Positions 1 to 7,502 of a stretch of DNA of 13,818 bases are shown one piece after another. Position 1 is the stretch's first letter. Each line of letters opens with the position of its first letter. A program made the position numbers and the translations under genes. The notes below the pieces were generated by a model. The model saw only the letters and a program-made list of their open reading frames with translations, searched no databases and had not been told where the DNA came from. Source of the DNA: Rhodoferax sp. OV413 (GTDB lineage Bacteria; Pseudomonadota; Gammaproteobacteria; Burkholderiales; Burkholderiaceae_C); the NCBI GenBank assembly GCA_945861195.1, contig CAMATS010000024.1, forward strand, positions 1-13,818, written 5' to 3'.

Positions 1-915
1 GGCACGGCTTTGGTCGAGGAGAGCATTGCCGAGGCGCTGGACTTTCGGCGCGCCATGCGCAAGGTAGATGAAGAATATGGTGATGACTGGTGGTTCAAGG
101 TGTGGGGCCCGGATATCACCATTGAGGAGGGTATTGGGCGGGCCGACAACTGGATCATCAAGGGGGAGTCTCCCAACGCCAAGGCCGGGGTGAACTGGCA
201 CGGGTTTGGGAAAATGGCAGCTGGCTTCAACATGCTCGACCCGATCAAGTCGACGATCGTGACGCCTGGCATGGACCTCAATGGCAGGTTTTCCGCCACT
301 GGCATCCCGGCCAGCGTGGTGACCAAATTTTTGGCCGAGCACGGCGTGGTGGTAGAAAAAACTGGGTTGTACAGTTTTTTTATTATGTTCACCATTGGCA
401 TCACCAAGGGCCGCTGGAACAGCATGCTGACTGCGCTGCAGCAGTTCAAGGACGATTACGCCAAAAATCAGCCCATGTGGCGCATCCTGCCCGAGTTTTG
501 CCAAAAGCACCCCCGCTATGAGCCCATGGGTCTGCGCGACTTGTGCCAACACATCCATGCCCTGTATGCCAAGTACGACATTGCCCGCCTCACCACCGAG
601 ATGTACTTGAGCGACCTCACGCCGGCCATGAAGCCGAGTGACGCATACGCGCACATTGCGCTGCGCAAGACCGAGCGGGTCGAGATTGACCACCTGGAAG
701 GCCGTGTGACTGTTGGTCTGGTCACCCCCTATCCGCCTGGCATTCCGCTACTGATTCCGGGCGAGGTGTTCAACCACAAAATTGTGGAATACCTCAAGTT
801 CTCGCGCGAGTTCAACGCCAAATGCCCGGGCTTCGAGAGCGATATTCACGGCCTGGTGGAAGAAGTTGGCGACGATGGCAAGGTGCACTACTTTGCCGAC
901 TGTGTGCTCCCCTGA
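1..915 (+). CDS. Orn/Lys/Arg decarboxylase, C-terminal part (5' end outside window)
   Basis: The frame is open from the left edge to a TGA at 913-915 and gives 304 residues, so this is the C-terminal portion of a longer protein; a TTG at position 10 is in frame but is not the true start. It resembles PLP-dependent (fold type I) biodegradative lysine/arginine/ornithine decarboxylases, which are usually about 700-760 residues. Visible family features are the DWWFKVWGPD block near the left edge, the YPPGIPLLIPGE motif near nucleotide 730, and the acidic, Gly-rich end of the C-terminal domain. The PLP-binding lysine would lie upstream of the window, so the active site cannot be checked. The family removes the alpha-carboxyl of a basic amino acid, giving a polyamine or agmatine, for acid resistance or polyamine supply. 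Substrate cannot be assigned from this part. The gene converges on fabI with a 48-bp gap and no convincing terminator. Confidence 0.88.
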   Translation, partial: GTALVEESIAEALDFRRAMRKVDEEYGDDWWFKVWGPDITIEEGIGRADNWIIKGESPNAKAGVNWHGFGKMAAGFNMLDPIKSTIVTPGMDLNGRFSATGIPASVVTKFLAEHGVVVEKTGLYSFFIMFTIGITKGRWNSMLTALQQFKDDYAKNQPMWRILPEFCQKHPRYEPMGLRDLCQHIHALYAKYDIARLTTEMYLSDLTPAMKPSDAYAHIALRKTERVEIDHLEGRVTVGLVTPYPPGIPLLIPGEVFNHKIVEYLKFSREFNAKCPGFESDIHGLVEEVGDDGKVHYFADCVLP

Positions 916-963
916 GCGCTTGACAGATCCTGCTGCGGACAACGCCCGCGCCGGGTCGGCGAC

Positions 964-1752
964 CTAAGGGGCCTCGACCACCGCCACAGCGGTCTGGCTG
1001 ACGCCACAGTCGACATAAGAAATCTGCCCGGTCATGCCTGAGGCCAGGTCGCTGAGCAGAAAAGCGGCCACATTGCCGACCTCATCAATCGTCACATTGC
1101 GGCGCAAGGGCGAGGCACTCGCCGAGATTGCCAGCAGTCGGCCAAAGTCTTTGATGCCGCTGGCAGCCAGGGTTTTGATGGCTCCGGCGCTCAGTCCGTT
1201 GACCCGAATACCGCGCGAACCCACCGCCTCTGCCAGGTAGCGCACCGCCGACTCCAGCGATGCCTTGGCCAGCCCCATGGTGTTGTAACTGGGCACCACC
1301 CTGACCCCGCCCAGGTAGGTCAGGGTCAGTAGGGAGGCCCGAGCGCTCAGGTAGGGCAGTGCGGCTTTGGCCATGGCCGGAAAGCTGTAAGCGCTGATGT
1401 CATGGGCGATGCGGAAGTTTTCCCGCGTCAAACCGTCAAGAAAATTACCGGCAATGGCTTCGCGCGGGGCATAGCCGATGCTGTGTACCAGGCCGTCAAA
1501 GATGGGCCAGTGACCCGACAGGTCAGTGAACAGTTGGTCGATTTGTGCATCGTCGCCCACGTCACAGTCAAAAATCAAGCTGGAGCCGAAATTTGCCGCG
1601 AATTCGGTGGTGCGCTCCTTGAAGCGTTCCCCCACATAGCTGAAGGCCAATTCGGCGCCCTGCTGGTGGCAGGCGCGAGCGATACCGTAGGCAATCGACC
1701 TGTTGGAAAGGACGCCGGTGACCAGTATTTTTTTGCCGTTCAGGAAACCCAT
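964..1752 (-). CDS. fabI: Enoyl-[acyl-carrier-protein] reductase (NADH), FabI
   Basis: The 262-residue product equals the E. coli FabI length and aligns without visible gaps. It catalyses the last step of each fatty-acid elongation cycle, reducing trans-2-enoyl-ACP with NADH in the cytoplasm. It is a short-chain dehydrogenase-fold protein. The N-terminal nucleotide-binding segment (VTG...SIAYGIA, residues 11-26) is present, as are the catalytic residues Tyr146, Tyr156 and Lys163 (YNTMGLAK). Gly93, Met159 and Phe203, at positions linked to triclosan binding, are as in sensitive E. coli enzyme. Several positions differ from E. coli FabI as I recall it: Val150 for Glu, Ser155 for Asn, Ala191 for Pro, and DCGV for DGGF at 248-251. 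The ATG start matches the family's MGFL N-terminus and is preceded by GAGGA four bases upstream on the minus strand. The gene is divergent from yejA. Confidence 0.95.
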   Translation of the reverse strand: MGFLNGKKILVTGVLSNRSIAYGIARACHQQGAELAFSYVGERFKERTTEFAANFGSSLIFDCDVGDDAQIDQLFTDLSGHWPIFDGLVHSIGYAPREAIAGNFLDGLTRENFRIAHDISAYSFPAMAKAALPYLSARASLLTLTYLGGVRVVPSYNTMGLAKASLESAVRYLAEAVGSRGIRVNGLSAGAIKTLAASGIKDFGRLLAISASASPLRRNVTIDEVGNVAAFLLSDLASGMTGQISYVDCGVSQTAVAVVEAP

Positions 1753-1781
1753 ATCGTCCTCAAAATCTCAGCGGTGAATTG
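1753..1781. promoter_or_regulatory. 29-bp divergent start region of fabI and yejA
   Basis: Only 29 bp separate the two start codons. On the minus strand GAGGA (plus coordinates 1757-1761) is a good ribosome binding site for fabI. On the plus strand GGTGA at about 1773-1777 is a weaker site before the yejA ATG. There is no room for two full promoters here, so at least one promoter must lie within the opposite gene. A GACAAT-like -10 candidate for fabI is readable on the minus strand over about 1790-1795, inside the start of yejA, but no good -35 element accompanies it. Confidence 0.45.
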
Positions 1782-3593
1782 ATGCAGAATTGTCGCATGC
1801 GCGGTTTCTTGTTTTTTTTATGCCTGAGCCTGGTTGGCCCCGCTTGGGCGGCCTACGGCTATGCGCTGTGGGGCGATTTGAAATACCCGGCCAACTTCTC
1901 CCATTTCGATTACGTCAATCCGCAAGCTCCGAAGCGGGGCGAGTTGCGACTGGTGAGCAATCTGCGGGTTTCGACATTTGACAAGTACAACCCCTTCACC
2001 ATGAAGGGATCGGCCCCGGCCTATCTCTCGGACATGCTGTTTGACGCCCTGCTGACTGGCGCCCTTGACGAGACCGCCGCTGGCTACGGGCTATTGGCCA
2101 GCGATGTCGAGGTTGCAGCAGACGGCCTGAGTGCTACCTTCAAGCTGCGCCCGCAGGCCAGGTTCCACAACGGCGACCCGGTGCTGGCTGCAGATGTCAA
2201 ACACAGCTTTGACACTTTGGTGGGGCCGTACACCTCGCCGGCCTATAAAACCCTGCTTGAAGATGTGGCTGCAGCCGAGGTGGTCGATGAGCTCACCGTG
2301 CGCTACCGTTTTCGCAAGGCCAACCGAGAATTGCCGCTGCGGGTGGGCGGTTTGCCAGTCTTTAGCCGACAGTGGGGTGTGGAGAACGGCGTCGCCAAGT
2401 CTTTTGACAAAGTGGTGATGGATATCCCAATTGGCAGCGGCCCTTACCGGATTGGACCGGTGCGTTTTGGCAAAGACATCACCTATGTGCGCGACGCCAA
2501 CTACTGGGCCAGGGAGCTCAATGTCAAGCGGGGCAGTCACAATTTTGAGCGCATCACTGTCAAGATCTACAAAGACAACACCGCCCGTCTCGAAGCGCTC
2601 AAGGCCGGCGAGTTTGATTTGATGCGGTTTTTTTCGGCCGGCGATTGGGCCCGGCGCGTTACCGGCAAGCGGTTTGACAGTGGCGAATTGGTCAAGACTG
2701 AGTTCCGGCACCGCCTGCCCTCCGGTTTTCAGAGCTATGTGCTCAACACCCGGCGCGAACGTTTTAAAGACCACAGGGTGCGCCAAGCGCTGGGTCTGGC
2801 GCTCGATTACGAGTGGATGAACCGGCAAATGTTTTACAACGCCTACCAGCGCGTCAATGGCTTGTTTGGCAACACCGATTGCCAGGCCAGTGGCCTGCCC
2901 GAGGCTTCAGAGTTGGCCCTGCTGGAGCCTTGGCGCAGCGAGGTGCCCGGCGCCGTTTTTGGCAATATGACAGTGCCACCACGCACCGACGGCCAGCAGA
3001 GCCTGCGCGGCAATTTGCGCCAGGCCCAGGCCCTGCTGAAAGCCGCTGGCTGGGAGGTGCGCGATGGCGTTTTGAAAAACGCGCGCGGTGAGACTTTCGT
3101 GATTGAGTACCTAGACAGCAACGAAGCCGGTGCCCGGGTGGTCACGCCCTGGGCCAGAAACCTCGAAAAACTCGGTATTGCGCTGAAGTTCCGTCCGGTG
3201 GACTTTGCCTTGTACCAGCAGCGTTTACAAAAATTCGAGTTCGACATCACTTCGCTGGCCTATGGTGGCACCCACAACCCCGGGCAGGAATATGCCGACT
3301 TGTTTGGCTCTAAAGCCGCCGACGTGGAAGATTCCGGCAACATGTCTGGCATCAAGAGCCCAGCGGTTGACGCCTTGATTGGCGCCATGACTGCAGCCCG
3401 CACCCGAGCCGAGTTGTTGCCCGCCTGTCGTGCCCTGGAGCGCGTCATCAGCCACAGCCACATCCTGATTCCCCAGTGGGCCGCTGGAACGCACCGCATG
3501 GCCTACAACAGTTGGCGCCTGCAGGGGCCGCCCGCCATGCCCCCCTACGCGGCTGGCGAGGGGTGGGCCATTGACACCTGGTGGGCTAAATAA
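1782..3593 (+). CDS. yejA: Periplasmic oligopeptide-binding protein of a Yej-type ABC importer
   Basis: The product, 603 residues from this ATG, belongs to the family 5 extracellular solute-binding proteins and is close in length to E. coli YejA (604). Residues 1-23 form a Sec signal peptide: a short basic n-region, the FLFFLCLSLVG core, and probable cleavage after AWA. The YejA-like block HFDYVNPQAPKRG follows at 41-53, and the C-terminus keeps the IDTWWAK ending. The protein should capture peptides in the periplasm and deliver them to YejB/YejE. E. coli YejA belongs to the importer that admits microcin C, but its natural peptide here is unknown. Alternative starts are TTG 1779 and ATG 1797; the latter would give a shorter signal peptide (MRGFLFF). 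ATG 1782 is preferred because GGTGA lies just upstream. It is the first gene of yejABEF. Confidence 0.92.
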   Translation: MQNCRMRGFLFFLCLSLVGPAWAAYGYALWGDLKYPANFSHFDYVNPQAPKRGELRLVSNLRVSTFDKYNPFTMKGSAPAYLSDMLFDALLTGALDETAAGYGLLASDVEVAADGLSATFKLRPQARFHNGDPVLAADVKHSFDTLVGPYTSPAYKTLLEDVAAAEVVDELTVRYRFRKANRELPLRVGGLPVFSRQWGVENGVAKSFDKVVMDIPIGSGPYRIGPVRFGKDITYVRDANYWARELNVKRGSHNFERITVKIYKDNTARLEALKAGEFDLMRFFSAGDWARRVTGKRFDSGELVKTEFRHRLPSGFQSYVLNTRRERFKDHRVRQALGLALDYEWMNRQMFYNAYQRVNGLFGNTDCQASGLPEASELALLEPWRSEVPGAVFGNMTVPPRTDGQQSLRGNLRQAQALLKAAGWEVRDGVLKNARGETFVIEYLDSNEAGARVVTPWARNLEKLGIALKFRPVDFALYQQRLQKFEFDITSLAYGGTHNPGQEYADLFGSKAADVEDSGNMSGIKSPAVDALIGAMTAARTRAELLPACRALERVISHSHILIPQWAAGTHRMAYNSWRLQGPPAMPPYAAGEGWAIDTWWAK

Positions 3594-3595
3594 GC

Positions 3596-4624
3596 ATGTT
3601 GACTTACATCCTCAAGCGGCTGTTGCTGATGGTGCCCACCCTGCTGGGCGTGCTGTTGGTGACCTTTGTGGTGATCCAGTTTGTGCCAGGCGGACCGGTC
3701 GAGCAATATTTGGCCGAGTCCCGGGCCGGCAGCGGGCAGGGGGCTGAGGGCGCTGGCTCGGCTTACCGTGGCTCACAGGGGGTTGACCCAAAACGCATCG
3801 AGCAAATCAAGGCCTTGTATGGCTTTGATAAGCCGGCGCACGAGCGCTTTGTCCAGATGGTGAAGCAATTCGCCCGCTTCGATCTGGGCCGGAGTTTTTT
3901 CCAAAACAAAGACGTGGCGCAACTGATCTACGAAAAGCTGCCGGTCTCTATCAGCTTGGGGCTGTGGACTTTCTTTATCAGCTACCTGGTCGCCGTGCCG
4001 CTGGGCGTGGCCAAGGCGGTGCGCGCTGGATCGCGCTTTGACCTGGTCACCACGCTGTTGGTGATGCTGGGCTATGCGATACCAGGTTTTGTGCTGGGGG
4101 TGGCTTTGTTGGTGGTGTTCGGTGGGCAGTTACAGTGGTTTCCGCTGCGCGGGTTGACCTCCAGCAACTGGGATGAGCTCACCTGGGGCGCGCGGGTGGT
4201 TGACTACCTGTGGCACATCGCCATGCCGGTGACAGCCATGGTGTTGGGCAGTTTTGCGGTTACTTCCATGCTCACGAAAAATGCCTTTCTGGAGGAAATT
4301 CGCAAGCAGTATGTGGTGACCGCACGCGCCAAGGGCCTCGATGAGCGCCAGGTGCTTTGGAAACATGTGTTCCGCAACGCTTTGATTCCGATCATCACCG
4401 GTTTTCCCGCGGCTTTTATTGGCGCCTTTTTTACCGGCTCGCTGCTGATCGAGACCCTGTTTTCGCTCGATGGTCTGGGCCTGCTGAGTTACGAGAGCGT
4501 GATTCGGCGTGACTACCCGGTGGTGCTGGGAACCTTGTACTTCTTTACCCTGATCGGTCTGGTCACCAAGCTGGTGTCTGATTTGTCTTATGTTTGGGTG
4601 GATCCCCGTGTCAAGTTCGACTGA
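3596..4624 (+). CDS. yejB: Yej-type peptide ABC transporter permease, YejB
   Basis: The 342-residue integral membrane protein is of the binding-protein-dependent permease class (DppB/OppB-like). The first hydrophobic segment starts almost at once (LLLMVPTLLGVLLVTFVVIQF, about residues 9-29). A periplasmic stretch with the sequence FDLGRSFFQNKDV follows, then several more membrane helices. The cytoplasmic coupling (EAA-type) loop is TARAKGLDERQVLWKHVFRN from residue 242, which contacts the ATPase. The protein pairs with YejE to form the inner-membrane channel. A Gly/Ala/Ser-rich insert at about residues 43-60 (RAGSGQGAEGAGSAYRG) is of low complexity. The start lies 2 nt after the yejA stop and the 3' end overlaps yejE, so translation is probably coupled across the operon. 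Confidence 0.94.
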   Translation: MLTYILKRLLLMVPTLLGVLLVTFVVIQFVPGGPVEQYLAESRAGSGQGAEGAGSAYRGSQGVDPKRIEQIKALYGFDKPAHERFVQMVKQFARFDLGRSFFQNKDVAQLIYEKLPVSISLGLWTFFISYLVAVPLGVAKAVRAGSRFDLVTTLLVMLGYAIPGFVLGVALLVVFGGQLQWFPLRGLTSSNWDELTWGARVVDYLWHIAMPVTAMVLGSFAVTSMLTKNAFLEEIRKQYVVTARAKGLDERQVLWKHVFRNALIPIITGFPAAFIGAFFTGSLLIETLFSLDGLGLLSYESVIRRDYPVVLGTLYFFTLIGLVTKLVSDLSYVWVDPRVKFD

Positions 4625-5675
4625 GAGCAACACAAAATTCCTGGCTCGGCCTGGCAATTCGCCCGCGCGCCGAGCCTGGGGCCGGTTCCGGCGCAACCGC
4701 CTGGGCTACTGGAGCCTGGTTTGTTTTTGTTTGCTGGTGCTGCTCAGCCTGGCAGCAGAGTTGGTGTCCAACGACCGCCCCCTGCTGGTGCGCTACCAAG
4801 GGCAGTTTTACACGCCGGTGATTCAAAGTTACCCTGAAACTGTGTTTGGCGGAGACTTCCAGACGCCAACCGATTACCTTGACCCATTCATTCGGCAGCG
4901 CCTGAGCGAGCCCGGCAATTGGGCACTCTATGCGCCCAACCCCTATGGGCCGAAAACTCTCAACTACTTTGCCAAATCACCCAACCCCTCGGCACCCAGC
5001 AGCGAGAACTGGCTGGGCACCGATGACCGTGGACGCGACCTGCTGGCCCAGCTGATCTATGGCTTTCGGGTCAGTGTGCTGTTTGCCTTGGCGCTGACCT
5101 TCACGGGTACTGTTCTGGGCGTGCTCACTGGCGCCCTACAGGGGTTTTTTGGTGGCAAGACAGACCTGGCGTTTCAGCGTTTCATTGAAATCTGGAGCGC
5201 CATGCCCGAGTTGTATCTGCTGATCATCTTCAGCGCCGTGTTTGCGCCTAGCTTGGGGCTGCTGCTGCTGCTGCTGAGCCTGTTTGGCTGGATGGGTTTG
5301 TCAGACTATGTGCGGGCCGAGTTTTTGCGCAACCGGCAGCTCGACTATGTACGCGCAGCGCGAGCCTTAGGGGTGAGCAACTGGCAGATCATCCGCCGGC
5401 ATGTGCTGCCCAACAGCCTCACGCCGGTAGTTACCTTTTTGCCATTTCGCATGAGCGGTGCGATTCTGGCGCTCACCTCGCTTGATTTTCTGGGCCTCGG
5501 TGTGCCGCCTGGTACGCCATCACTGGGCGAGCTGCTTTCGCAGGGCAAGAACAACATCGACGCCTGGTGGATTTCTTTGTCCACTTTTTTGGTCTTGGTG
5601 CTGACACTCTTGTTGCTGACTTTCATGGGCGACGCGCTGCGCGATGCGCTCGATCCGCGCAAGGCCGACCGATGA
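4608..5675 (+). CDS. yejE: Yej-type peptide ABC transporter permease, YejE
   Basis: The product from GTG 4608 is 355 residues. It shares the YejE layout: a basic N-terminus (RRAWGRFRRNRLGYWSL), a first membrane helix, a long periplasmic segment with NDRPLLVRYQGQFY and DYLDPFI motifs, then GTDDRGRDLLAQLIYG and the permease core. The coupling loop is DYVRAARALGVSNWQIIRRH around residues 246-265. A run of six Leu codons, (CTG)6 at 5259-5276, lies in a membrane helix. GTG 4608 is chosen over ATG 4590 because GGGTGGA precedes it at a suitable distance and the family N-terminus is short; the ATG would add six residues. The start overlaps yejB by 17 nt. The gene ends in an ATGA overlap with yejF. 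Confidence 0.93.
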   Translation: MSSSTESNTKFLARPGNSPARRAWGRFRRNRLGYWSLVCFCLLVLLSLAAELVSNDRPLLVRYQGQFYTPVIQSYPETVFGGDFQTPTDYLDPFIRQRLSEPGNWALYAPNPYGPKTLNYFAKSPNPSAPSSENWLGTDDRGRDLLAQLIYGFRVSVLFALALTFTGTVLGVLTGALQGFFGGKTDLAFQRFIEIWSAMPELYLLIIFSAVFAPSLGLLLLLLSLFGWMGLSDYVRAEFLRNRQLDYVRAARALGVSNWQIIRRHVLPNSLTPVVTFLPFRMSGAILALTSLDFLGLGVPPGTPSLGELLSQGKNNIDAWWISLSTFLVLVLTLLLLTFMGDALRDALDPRKADR

Positions 5676-7267
5676 GCTCGCCTCTACTCAGTGTGAGTGG
5701 TTTGCGGGTTGCGTTTGGCGGCCATGAGGTGGTGCACGGCATTGACTTTGCCGTCGAGCCAGGAGAAAAAGTTGCTTTGGTGGGCGAATCAGGATCGGGC
5801 AAAACAGTCACTGCCCTGAGCCTGTTGCGGTTGGCACAAGACGCCACAGTGGTCGGCAGCGCTGTCTTTGATCGCCAAGATTTGCTGGCCATGCCCGAGC
5901 GCGCCCTGCGGGCCCTGCGCGGGCAGGACATTGCCATGATTTTCCAGGAGCCCATGACCGCGCTCAACCCCCTGTTGAGCGTGGGCGAGCAAATTGTCGA
6001 GGTGTTGCAGCTCAAAATGGGTTTGTCGCGGCAGCAGGCCTGGCCCAAAGCCATCGAGCTGATTACCCAAACCGGTATCACTGAAGCAGCTCGGCGTGCC
6101 AGCGCCTACCCGCACCAACTCAGCGGCGGCCAACGCCAGCGCGCCATGATTGCCATGGCGCTGGCCTGCCAGCCGCGGCTGTTGCTGGCCGATGAGCCGA
6201 CCACGGCCCTGGACGTGAGCCTGCGCGCCCAGATTCTGGATCTGATCGCTGATTTGCAAAGAAAAAATGGCATGGCTGTTTTACTGATTACCCACGACCT
6301 GAACCTGGTGCGCCGCTTTGCGGACCGGGTGCTGGTGATGGAGAACGGGTATGTGGTGGAGCAGGGCACAGTGCCAGAGGTTTTTGGCCAACCTCGCCAT
6401 GCCTACACCCGACGGCTGCTTGAGAGTCGCCCCGAGCGGGATGTGGCAGAGCCGCCAGCAAGCGATGCGCCTGCCCTGCTGGCACAAGCCAGCAATTTGC
6501 GGGTGAGCTATGCCGTGCCGCGCCCGGGTATGGCGGGCTGGTTTGGGCAGGGTGAATTTGTCGCTGTGCAGGGCGCAAATTTTGCGATTCAGGCGGGGCA
6601 GACTTTGGGTGTCATTGGTGAATCCGGCTCGGGCAAATCAACCCTGGCGCTGGCTTTGCTGGGTTTGCTGCCGAGCTCTGGTGAGTTGCAAGTCGGGGCG
6701 AGCCCCTGGGGCGTGAACGCACAGCAAAACCAGCGCATGCGGCGCATGGTGCAGGTGGTGTTTCAAGATCCGTTCTCTTCTTTGTCGCCTCGTTTGACAG
6801 TTGAAGAAATCGTCGGGGAGGGCCTGCTGGTTCATGAGCCCGGGCTGAGCGTGCAAGCACGGCGAGAGTTTGTTTTGGCGGCACTGCGCGATGTCGGCAT
6901 GGCCCTGGATGGGGACGAAGCTGCACTGCTGCGACGCTACCCGCATGAATTTTCGGGTGGCCAGCGCCAGCGCCTGGCGATTGCCAGAGCCCTGATCATC
7001 AAGCCAGACGTCCTGGTGCTCGATGAGCCAACCAGCGCGCTCGATGTGACCATCCAAAAACAGGTTCTCGGCTTGTTGCAGCGCCTGCAACGAGAGCGGG
7101 GCCTGAGCTATTTGCTCATCACACATGATGTGGACGTGATCCGGGCCATGGCGCACCAGGTGCTCGTGATGAAAGACGGTGAGGTCGTCGAGTCCGGAGC
7201 CTGCGAACAATTGTTCCAAGCGCCTCAGCATGATTACACCCGCCAGTTGCTCGCCTCGGTTGCTTAA
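5672..7267 (+). CDS. yejF: Yej-type peptide ABC transporter, double ATP-binding protein YejF
   Basis: The 531-residue protein carries two complete ABC ATPase cassettes, as in E. coli YejF (about 529). Cassette 1 has Walker A GESGSGKT (38-45), signature LSGGQ (150-154), Walker B ending ADEPT (Asp174, Glu175) and the ITHD switch. Cassette 2 has Walker A GESGSGKS (316-323), signature FSGGQ (427-431), Walker B LDEPT (Asp451, Glu452) and ITHD. Both sites look competent. The protein powers peptide import through YejB/YejE from the cytoplasmic face. The reading frame is open upstream to 5567, but ATG 5672 is the start because it forms the ATGA overlap with the yejE stop and gives the usual MSSPLLSVSGL N-terminus. 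No terminator with a T tract is visible right after the stop. Confidence 0.95.
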   Translation: MSSPLLSVSGLRVAFGGHEVVHGIDFAVEPGEKVALVGESGSGKTVTALSLLRLAQDATVVGSAVFDRQDLLAMPERALRALRGQDIAMIFQEPMTALNPLLSVGEQIVEVLQLKMGLSRQQAWPKAIELITQTGITEAARRASAYPHQLSGGQRQRAMIAMALACQPRLLLADEPTTALDVSLRAQILDLIADLQRKNGMAVLLITHDLNLVRRFADRVLVMENGYVVEQGTVPEVFGQPRHAYTRRLLESRPERDVAEPPASDAPALLAQASNLRVSYAVPRPGMAGWFGQGEFVAVQGANFAIQAGQTLGVIGESGSGKSTLALALLGLLPSSGELQVGASPWGVNAQQNQRMRRMVQVVFQDPFSSLSPRLTVEEIVGEGLLVHEPGLSVQARREFVLAALRDVGMALDGDEAALLRRYPHEFSGGQRQRLAIARALIIKPDVLVLDEPTSALDVTIQKQVLGLLQRLQRERGLSYLLITHDVDVIRAMAHQVLVMKDGEVVESGACEQLFQAPQHDYTRQLLASVA

Positions 7268-7394
7268 CCGAGAGTTTCCATCAGCCGGATTTTCGAGCCT
7301 ACCCAGCGTCTGGCGGGAGATTTGCCGCGCAACTCGTTTCGCCTCAAACCGGCGCACTGACGAGCAAGGCCAGTGAGAAACGATTCAGAATCAA

Positions 7395-7430
7395 CGGGTT
7401 GGGCGTACGAATAGGGGTAGAATCCGATTT
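7395..7430 (+). promoter_or_regulatory. Possible promoter of the rimP-nusA-infB operon
   Basis: TAGAAT at 7418-7423, within GGGTAGAATCC, is a good sigma-70 -10 element of the kind common before betaproteobacterial housekeeping operons. No strong -35 sits 16-18 bp upstream; the nearest TTG-containing hexamer (TTGGGC, 7399-7404) is only 13 bp away. Transcription would begin near 7430, just ahead of the terminator hairpin. The rest of the yejF-rimP spacer (7268-7394) shows no tRNA, ORF or repeat that I can support. Confidence 0.4.
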
Positions 7431-7441
7431 TCACGGCCAAG

Positions 7442-7470
7442 CGGGCGGGTTATCACCGCCCGTTTTTTTT
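7442..7470 (+). terminator. Intrinsic terminator hairpin in the rimP leader (candidate attenuator)
   Basis: A perfect 7-bp stem CGGGCGG/CCGCCCG (7442-7448 with 7456-7462) closes a 7-nt loop and is followed directly by eight T residues (7463-7470). An outer arm, GGCCAA at 7435-7440 with TTGGCC at 7469-7474, could extend or compete with this hairpin. It lies 33 bp before the rimP start and over 170 bp after yejF. It could end yejF read-through, or act as an attenuator on rimP-nusA-infB transcription starting near 7430. Attenuator-like leaders before rimP have been described in gammaproteobacteria. Confidence 0.8.
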
Positions 7471-7502
7471 GGCCTTTTATTTTGTTTTTTACCTAAGTAA
7501 AC

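Noticed and set aside
945..955. Small CCCG/CGGG hairpin in the gap between the decarboxylase gene and fabI
   Set aside because: Only four base pairs and no T tract on either strand, so it is not supported as a bidirectional terminator.
1402..1782. 126-codon plus-strand open frame opposite fabI
   Set aside because: It is antisense to the conserved FabI N-terminus and has no recognisable domain or ribosome binding site.
2091..2828. 245-codon minus-strand open frame within yejA
   Set aside because: It lies wholly inside a convincing binding-protein gene and shows no motif of its own.
7268..7394. Searched for a tRNA, small RNA or gene remnant between yejF and the rimP promoter
   Set aside because: No T-loop-like GTTCGA, no cloverleaf, no recognisable peptide in any frame and no strong hairpin was found.
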